Part shown: in pieces, positions 59,724 to 64,000 of the stretch
How positions within the stretch are numbered: the stretch's first letter is position 1
Layout: every line of letters begins with the position of its first letter
NCBI RefSeq assembly: GCF_004402695.1
Contig: NZ_SOFL01000047.1
Span: 1-64,000 of the forward strand
Reading direction: 5' to 3'
Length of the DNA stretch: 64,000 nt
From: Cryobacterium adonitolivorans
Lineage (GTDB): Bacteria > Actinomycetota > Actinomycetes > Actinomycetales > Microbacteriaceae
Translations under genes and position numbers: made by a program
Notes under the pieces: model-generated
What the model saw: the letters and a program-made list of their open reading frames with translations, nothing else
Database searches by the model: none
What the model was told of the DNA's origin: nothing

Positions 59724-60290
59724 CTATGCCAGGCGGTCGAGGAACGCGATCGTGCGCGCCAGGATGAGCTCGGCGATCTCCTCGTCGTATTCGTCCAGGC
59801 TGGGATCGGCGACGAGATGGGCGGAGCCCGGGTAGATGAACAGCTCGGCCGCACCGGCATCCTCGGCGAGCTCCTCGACCTCGAGCAGCTCGATCCACTC
59901 GTCCTCCGCGGTCACGTGCAGTTGCAGCGCCACCGTGGCGGGCCAGTCCGATCCGAACATCGCGGCCGGCACCCCGCCGTGGAACAGCAGCGCGCCGACA
60001 GCGCCGCTGCGGGTCTGGGCGAGCTTCTGGGCGGGCAGGGTGCCGAGCGAGAAGCCCGCGTAGACCGTGTCCGCAGGCAACCCATCCGCTGCCCGTTCGC
60101 CACGCTCGATAATGGTGTCGAAGCCAGTCTTCTCGGCGTGCGCGACGCCGGCGTCGATGGTGTCGAAGGTCAGGCCGTCGTAGAGGTCGGGCACGACAAC
60201 GTCGTGGCCCGCGTCCCGCAAGCGCTGGGCGAAGTCCGCCACCCCTTCGGTGAGGCCCTGCGCGTGGTGAAAGAGGATGACGTGGGTCAC
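59724..60290 (-). CDS. Dienelactone-hydrolase-family alpha/beta hydrolase
   Basis: A 188-residue compact alpha/beta hydrolase. The nucleophile elbow is AGFSLGT (Ser, not the Cys of classical dienelactone hydrolase), an acidic residue lies in TAEDEWIEL, and the His is in YPGSAHLV. It opens with MTHVILFHHAQGLTEGV, typical of DLH-like proteins of actinobacteria. The substrate is unknown. It is just upstream of the XRE-cupin gene and just downstream of the DUF1304 gene, all on the minus strand. Confidence 0.9.
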   Translation of the reverse strand: MTHVILFHHAQGLTEGVADFAQRLRDAGHDVVVPDLYDGLTFDTIDAGVAHAEKTGFDTIIERGERAADGLPADTVYAGFSLGTLPAQKLAQTRSGAVGALLFHGGVPAAMFGSDWPATVALQLHVTAEDEWIELLEVEELAEDAGAAELFIYPGSAHLVADPSLDEYDEEIAELILARTIAFLDRLA

Positions 60291-60326
60291 AACGGTCCTT
60301 TCGGCGGGTCCTGCCCGGCCGGGAAC

Positions 60327-60707
60327 CTAGGCGAACAGGAAGAGGATGAATCCAATCAGCGGCAGCGTACCCTGCGTGAGGGCAGACCTGACCCTGCCGG
60401 GCCCAGAGGTGGTCAGAATGATGGCGGCGACGAACATCGAGGCCGTGCTGAACAGGATCAGCGCCGCCCCAGCCTCCTCGGGGCCGCCGAAGTACAGGAA
60501 CAGCCCGATGACGGCGCCCACCGCGAGAAAGAGGTTGTAGAAACCTTGGTTGTAGGCCAGGACCCTGGTGGTCTCCGCCTCGGTTTGGCTGGCCAGGCCG
60601 AAGCGCTGCCAGGTCTTCGGCCGGGTCCACCAAGCGCTCTCCATCAGGAAGATGTAGACGTGCAGCACCGCCGCGAGAGCGATGAAAACGGATGCGACGG
60701 TGGCCAT
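60327..60707 (-). CDS. DUF1304 membrane protein
   Basis: A 126-residue protein with four membrane helices and the DUF1304 pattern: LAAVLHVYIFLMESAWWTRPKTWQRFGL, then LAYNQGFYNLFLAVGAVIGL. The first helix holds conserved His and Glu residues. The function is unknown. It is 36 bp from the hydrolase gene downstream, on the same strand. Confidence 0.9.
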   Translation of the reverse strand: MATVASVFIALAAVLHVYIFLMESAWWTRPKTWQRFGLASQTEAETTRVLAYNQGFYNLFLAVGAVIGLFLYFGGPEEAGAALILFSTASMFVAAIILTTSGPGRVRSALTQGTLPLIGFILFLFA

Positions 60708-60754
60708 TCCGTCAGCCTAGCCGGGCGGTGCCGTCGTGGCAGATGTCGGCGGGA

Positions 60755-61768
60755 TCAGTGACGCACGTCGACGACGGTGCGGCCATGCATCCGTCCGGCC
60801 AGGATGTCCCCGGCCGCGGCGAACGAGTCCTCGAGCGTGATGACCGAGGTCAGGCTGTCGAGCAGCTCGAGGTCGACCTCGGTCGCGAGGTGCGCCCAGG
60901 CCTCTTCGCGAAGCGCCAGGGGGGCCTCGACCGAATTGATGCCGGCCAGGGTGACCGCCCGCAGGATGAAGGGCATCACGGTGGTAGGCAGGTCGGCGCC
61001 CTGGGCCAGCCCGCAGGAGGCCACCACGCCGCCCTGGTCGGTCTGGGCGAGGATGTTGGCGAGGGTGAAGCTGCCGACGGAATCGACCGCGCCCGCCCAG
61101 CGCTGGGTCTGCAGGGGTTTGCCTGCCTCGTCGAGAGTGTGCCGGTCGAGGATCTGGGCGGCTCCGAGACCGCGCAGATAGTCGCCGAGCTCGTCGCCGC
61201 GGCCGGTGGAGGCGACCACGCGGTAGCCGCGAGCCGCGAGCAGGGCGATCGCGATCGAACCGACGCCGCCGGCCGCGCCGGTCACGAGCACATCGCCGGA
61301 GTCCGGGGCCACCCCGCCGCGTTCGAGGGCGAGCACGGCGAGCATGGCCGTGAAGCCGGCGGTGCCGATGGCGGCGGCGCGCTCGGCGCTCACGGCCTCG
61401 GGCAGGCGCACCAGGGAGCCGCCGGAAACGCGGGCCCGTTCGGCGAAGCCGCCGTGGTGGCTTTCGCCGATCCCGGCGCCGTTGAGGATTACGTGGTCGC
61501 CGGCCGCCCAGCGCGGGTCACTGCTCGACTCGACCGTGCCCACCAGGTCGATGCCCGCGATCAGCGGCCAGACCCTGGCCACGCCGGGCTTGCCCATCAG
61601 AGCCAGGCCGTCCTTGTAATTGATGCTGGAGAACTCCACCGCCACGGTGACGTCGCCGTCCATCAGCGCATCATTCCCGATTGTGGTCAGTGCGGAGGAT
61701 TGAGTGCGCTTGCCCGACTCATCCTCGGTGCGGGTGACGACGATCGCGCGGAATTCTGTAGCAGACAT
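60755..61768 (-). CDS. MDR oxidoreductase, YhdH/AcuI acrylyl-CoA reductase-like
   Basis: A 337-residue zinc-free medium-chain reductase: SSINYKDGLALMGKPGVARVWPLIAGIDLVGTV is the signature of YhdH/YhfP/AcuI proteins. The Rossmann motif is VTGAAGGVGSIAIALLAARGY, then ASTGRGDELGDYLRGLGA and LASTL-type cofactor residues. It reduces acryloyl-CoA or related enoyl/quinone substrates with NADPH. It starts at ATG 61768. It is a single gene here. Confidence 0.93.
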   Translation of the reverse strand: MSATEFRAIVVTRTEDESGKRTQSSALTTIGNDALMDGDVTVAVEFSSINYKDGLALMGKPGVARVWPLIAGIDLVGTVESSSDPRWAAGDHVILNGAGIGESHHGGFAERARVSGGSLVRLPEAVSAERAAAIGTAGFTAMLAVLALERGGVAPDSGDVLVTGAAGGVGSIAIALLAARGYRVVASTGRGDELGDYLRGLGAAQILDRHTLDEAGKPLQTQRWAGAVDSVGSFTLANILAQTDQGGVVASCGLAQGADLPTTVMPFILRAVTLAGINSVEAPLALREEAWAHLATEVDLELLDSLTSVITLEDSFAAAGDILAGRMHGRTVVDVRH

Positions 61769-61837
61769 GACTTCACCCTAGACCCGGGATATGTGTCAGA
61801 TCCGGCCGCACACCGGGCCTTTCTGCCCAAAACGCTT

Positions 61838-62674
61838 TTAGGTGACGTCGCGCTTCCAGCTGATGAAGTAGCCGCCGACGGTGGCGACCAGCCCATAGGC
61901 CAGCAGTGCCAGGCCGCCCTGCCAGGGCTCTAGCACGGTCCCGCCGGGGCTGGCCAGGGTGAAGAAACTCGCGCCCACGAGGGCGTCGGAGGCGGCGCCG
62001 GGCAGGAACTTGCCGATGTCCGCGGTCACCTCGGTGAACGCCGCGGCGAAGCGCAGCAGTGGCTCAACGAACTGGGTGAACGCGAGCACGATCACGATCG
62101 ACGCGACCTGGCTCGGCACGAGCACACCCAGACCCACGCCGATCACGGCCCAGAGTGCCATGGCGAGCACGGTGCGCCCGATCAGCGCCCAGGTCTCGCC
62201 GTCGGCGAGCAGCGGGTCAACGCCGAAGCCGCCGAGCACCAGCGCGCCGACGCCGACGGATGCGGCCAGGCCGACAACGCCGAGAGCCGCGCCCACCACG
62301 AACAGGCTGATCGTCTTGGCGCCCAGCACCCGACCGCGCTTCGGGGTGGCGAGGAAGGTGGGCGTGAGGGTCTGGTGCCGGAACTCGCCCGTGGTTGCCA
62401 GCGCACCCAGCAGCACCGGGAAGACGTACCCCACCGAGGAGGCGAAGCTGTAGATCAGCGGGGGCAGACTGCCGAGGCCGGTCAGGCTGCTGCCGCCGCC
62501 GGTATTCACGGCGTCGGGGTTGATGGCACCGCTCTCCAGACCGCCGAACAGGGCGGCGAGACCGCCGGCCAGCAGGGCGATGTAGCCGAACAGCACGAGC
62601 GCGAGGATCCACCACATCCGGGTGGTCAGGATCTTGCTGAATTCGGCGGCCACGGGGCGCAGGATCAGGTTCAC
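61838..62674 (-). CDS. ABC transporter permease (ABC-2 type)
   Basis: A 278-residue membrane protein with six helices and an extracytoplasmic segment of about 30 residues between helices 1 and 2. It belongs to the ABC-2 type permeases (LILRPVAAEFSKILTTRMWWIL). Its GTG start overlaps the stop of the ATP-binding gene by 4 bp. The substrate is unknown; lantibiotic or drug efflux is usual for such pairs. Confidence 0.9.
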   Translation of the reverse strand: MNLILRPVAAEFSKILTTRMWWILALVLFGYIALLAGGLAALFGGLESGAINPDAVNTGGGSSLTGLGSLPPLIYSFASSVGYVFPVLLGALATTGEFRHQTLTPTFLATPKRGRVLGAKTISLFVVGAALGVVGLAASVGVGALVLGGFGVDPLLADGETWALIGRTVLAMALWAVIGVGLGVLVPSQVASIVIVLAFTQFVEPLLRFAAAFTEVTADIGKFLPGAASDALVGASFFTLASPGGTVLEPWQGGLALLAYGLVATVGGYFISWKRDVT

Positions 62675-63573
62675 AGTGAATCGCCTCCTTCGACGAGGGC
62701 GAGGAAGGAGTCTTCCAGGCCCGCCTTCTGCCGGTGCAGCACGTTCAGTTCCACCCCGGCGGTGAAGGCGATATGCCCCACCCTGCCGGGGTCTGGCACG
62801 GCGACGATCAACCCGGTGCGGCCGGAGGTGAAGGGCACGCCGGCGTCGGTGAGGGCCATGATCAGGGCGTCACGGTTCGGGGAGTCCACTATGACCTGCG
62901 GGGCGATGTTGGTGTCGAGGCTGGACAGCGGGCCGGAATGCACTAGCTCGCCCTTGGCGATGATGATGACGTCGTCGACGCTCTGCTGCACCTCGCTGAG
63001 CAGGTGTGAGCTGACCAGCACGGTGCGTCCCTCAGCGGCCATGCTGCTGAGGAACCCGCGGATCCACTTGATGCCCTCGGGGTCGAGGCCGTTGATGGGC
63101 TCGTCGAGCACCAGCACGCCGGGGTCGCCGAGCAGGGAGTAGGCCAGGCCCAATCGCTGGCGCATGCCCAGCGAGTAACTGCCGACCCGTTGGTTGGCGT
63201 GTTCGGCCAGGCCCACGGTGTGCAGCACCTCGACGACCCTGGTTCGGGGAAGGCCGGCGGCGATGGTGTAGACGCCCAGGTGATGGGCTGCGGTGCGGCC
63301 GGGGTGGAAGCTGGCGGCTTCGAGCGCCGCTCCGACGGTGTGCAGCGGGCGGGGGAGGTCACGGTAGCGCAGGCCGCCGAAGGTGGCGGTGCCCGAAGTG
63401 GGCGCGACGAGGCCCAGCAGCATCCGCAGCGTGGTGGTCTTACCGGCGCCGTTGGGGCCGAGGAAGCCGGTAACCCGGCCGGGCTCGACGGTGAAGGACA
63501 GGTCGTTGACCGCCGTGACCTGGCCGAATTTTTTGGTGATGCTGGTGAATTCGATGACGGCGCCGATTGGCAT
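62671..63573 (-). CDS. ABC transporter ATP-binding protein
   Basis: A 300-residue ATPase: Walker A GPNGAGKTT (about 38-46), signature YSLGMRQRLGLAYSLLGDP and Walker B VLVLDEPINGLDPEG, H-loop in VLVSSHLLSEV. The C-terminal part resembles BcrA/EcsA-type drug exporters. It is upstream of and coupled to the permease. ATG 63573 is used. Confidence 0.94.
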   Translation of the reverse strand: MPIGAVIEFTSITKKFGQVTAVNDLSFTVEPGRVTGFLGPNGAGKTTTLRMLLGLVAPTSGTATFGGLRYRDLPRPLHTVGAALEAASFHPGRTAAHHLGVYTIAAGLPRTRVVEVLHTVGLAEHANQRVGSYSLGMRQRLGLAYSLLGDPGVLVLDEPINGLDPEGIKWIRGFLSSMAAEGRTVLVSSHLLSEVQQSVDDVIIIAKGELVHSGPLSSLDTNIAPQVIVDSPNRDALIMALTDAGVPFTSGRTGLIVAVPDPGRVGHIAFTAGVELNVLHRQKAGLEDSFLALVEGGDSL

Positions 63574-63640
63574 CCGAGTCCCCTCTGTCGCTTGGTGCTC
63601 AGCTTATGGGGAGAACGGGCCGGTCCGCCGGGGTTTTGGG

Positions 63641-64000
63641 TCAGCCGAGCACGAAATCCGTGATCGCGGCCAGCAGCACGTCGATCTCGCCGGGGGTACC
63701 GTACGGGGCCAGGCCGATGCGCAGGGCCCCGGTCTCGCCCAGGCCCAAGTGCCTGGAGGCCTCGAGCGCGTAGAACGAGCCGGAGGGTGCGAGGATCCCG
63801 CGCCCGAATAGGAACTCTGCGGCGTCGGCGGCCGGCCGGCCCGCGAAGCCCACCAGCACCGTGGGGGTGCGCTCGGCGGCCCGGGAATAGACCGTCACGC
63901 CGGGCAGGGCGGCCAGCCCGGACTCCAGCCGCTCCCGGAGGGAATCCTCGTGGGCCTCGGCCAGGTTCAGCGAGGTGCGCAGAAGCGCCCGGCGGCTGAC
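63641..64000 (-). CDS. Class-V aminotransferase / cysteine-desulfurase-like protein, C-terminal part
   Basis: The frame is open to the right edge of the window (VSRRALLRTSLNLAEAHED...), so at least 119 C-terminal residues are present and the N terminus lies outside. SGSFYALEASRHLGL and ALRIGLAPYGTPGEIDVLLAAI match the C-terminal domain of class-V aminotransferases, including cysteine-desulfurase-like proteins. The position of the catalytic Cys is GSFYA, with no Cys, so this member is probably not a desulfurase. An internal GTG at 63898 is not the true start. Confidence 0.75.
   Translation of the reverse strand, partial: VSRRALLRTSLNLAEAHEDSLRERLESGLAALPGVTVYSRAAERTPTVLVGFAGRPAADAAEFLFGRGILAPSGSFYALEASRHLGLGETGALRIGLAPYGTPGEIDVLLAAITDFVLG

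Noticed and set aside
1-64000. CRISPR arrays, prophage genes, rRNA and tRNA
   Set aside because: No evenly spaced identical repeats, no phage structural genes and no tRNA-like cloverleaf or rRNA segments were recognised. The Holin-X gene at 48095 belongs to a chromosomal membrane-protein family.

Overview
The window is a high-GC chromosomal segment of an actinobacterium, most likely a Microbacteriaceae member (Cryobacterium-like; this is inference). Supporting signs are the NucS mismatch endonuclease, the coproporphyrin-dependent haem route (HemY, HemQ, HemH), the actinobacterial Holin-X/DUF3618 proteins and frequent GTG or TTG starts with 4-bp stop/start overlaps. No rRNA, tRNA, CRISPR array or phage genes were seen. 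The only clear mobile-element trace is the 3' end of an IS30-like transposase at the left edge.

Layout. 1-160: IS30-like end abutting half of an intergenic palindrome. 170-3139: gluconate module (gntK, gntP and a divergent FadR-type regulator with a triple operator-like repeat). 3162-5450: cysteine-desulfurase-like enzyme coupled to a membrane thioredoxin-fold protein. 5535-10567: short UvrA-like protein, PanD, SMR exporter, FKBP lipoprotein and a small ORF. 10601-12790: ArsR-type regulator and SulP transporter. 12787-15427: degenerate kinase/LuxR regulator, divergent from the RuMP pair hxlB-hxlA. 15544-20432: phosphatase, kinase, NucS, MFS and MATE transporters. 20509-26192: polysaccharide cluster with two membrane GT2 synthases, a GH18-like anchored protein and a small membrane protein. 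26347-31012: oxidoreductase, M13 peptidase, catalytically degenerate beta-lactamase-fold protein and YdeI-type protein. 31103-35170: overlapping operon of nucleobase permease, cysteine hydrolase, ADP-ribosylglycohydrolase and PfkB kinase. 35142-43451: DUF5655, NUDIX, AroE, YbdD/CstA, polysaccharide deacetylase, glyS and alcohol dehydrogenase. 43461-58206: haem locus hemA / hemE-hemY-(three small envelope genes)-hemQ-hemH-hemC-hemD-(tetR-MMPL)-hemB-hemL. 58384-64000: PH-like protein, XRE-cupin regulator, hydrolase, DUF1304, YhdH-type reductase, ABC transporter and a truncated class-V aminotransferase.

The haem locus encodes the steps from glutamyl-tRNA to coprohaem and haem b; only gltX is absent. 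The gluconate genes feed the pentose phosphate pathway. The hxl pair either detoxifies formaldehyde or supplies ribulose-5-phosphate.

The most unusual material is not genic. Two families of roughly 60-66 bp perfect or near-perfect palindromes (A: two copies plus one half; B: four copies) and a single 81-bp element with 13-bp terminal inverted repeats (C) sit only between genes or at gene ends. Two strong DosR/DevR-like boxes (GGGAC-N4-GTCC) lie at matching distances upstream of -10-like hexamers near 10.2 and 10.6 kb, with weaker look-alikes upstream of two other operons. Candidate uncharacterised systems are the membrane thioredoxin/desulfurase pair, the permease-hydrolase-DraG-PfkB operon, and the GT2/GH18 polysaccharide cluster.
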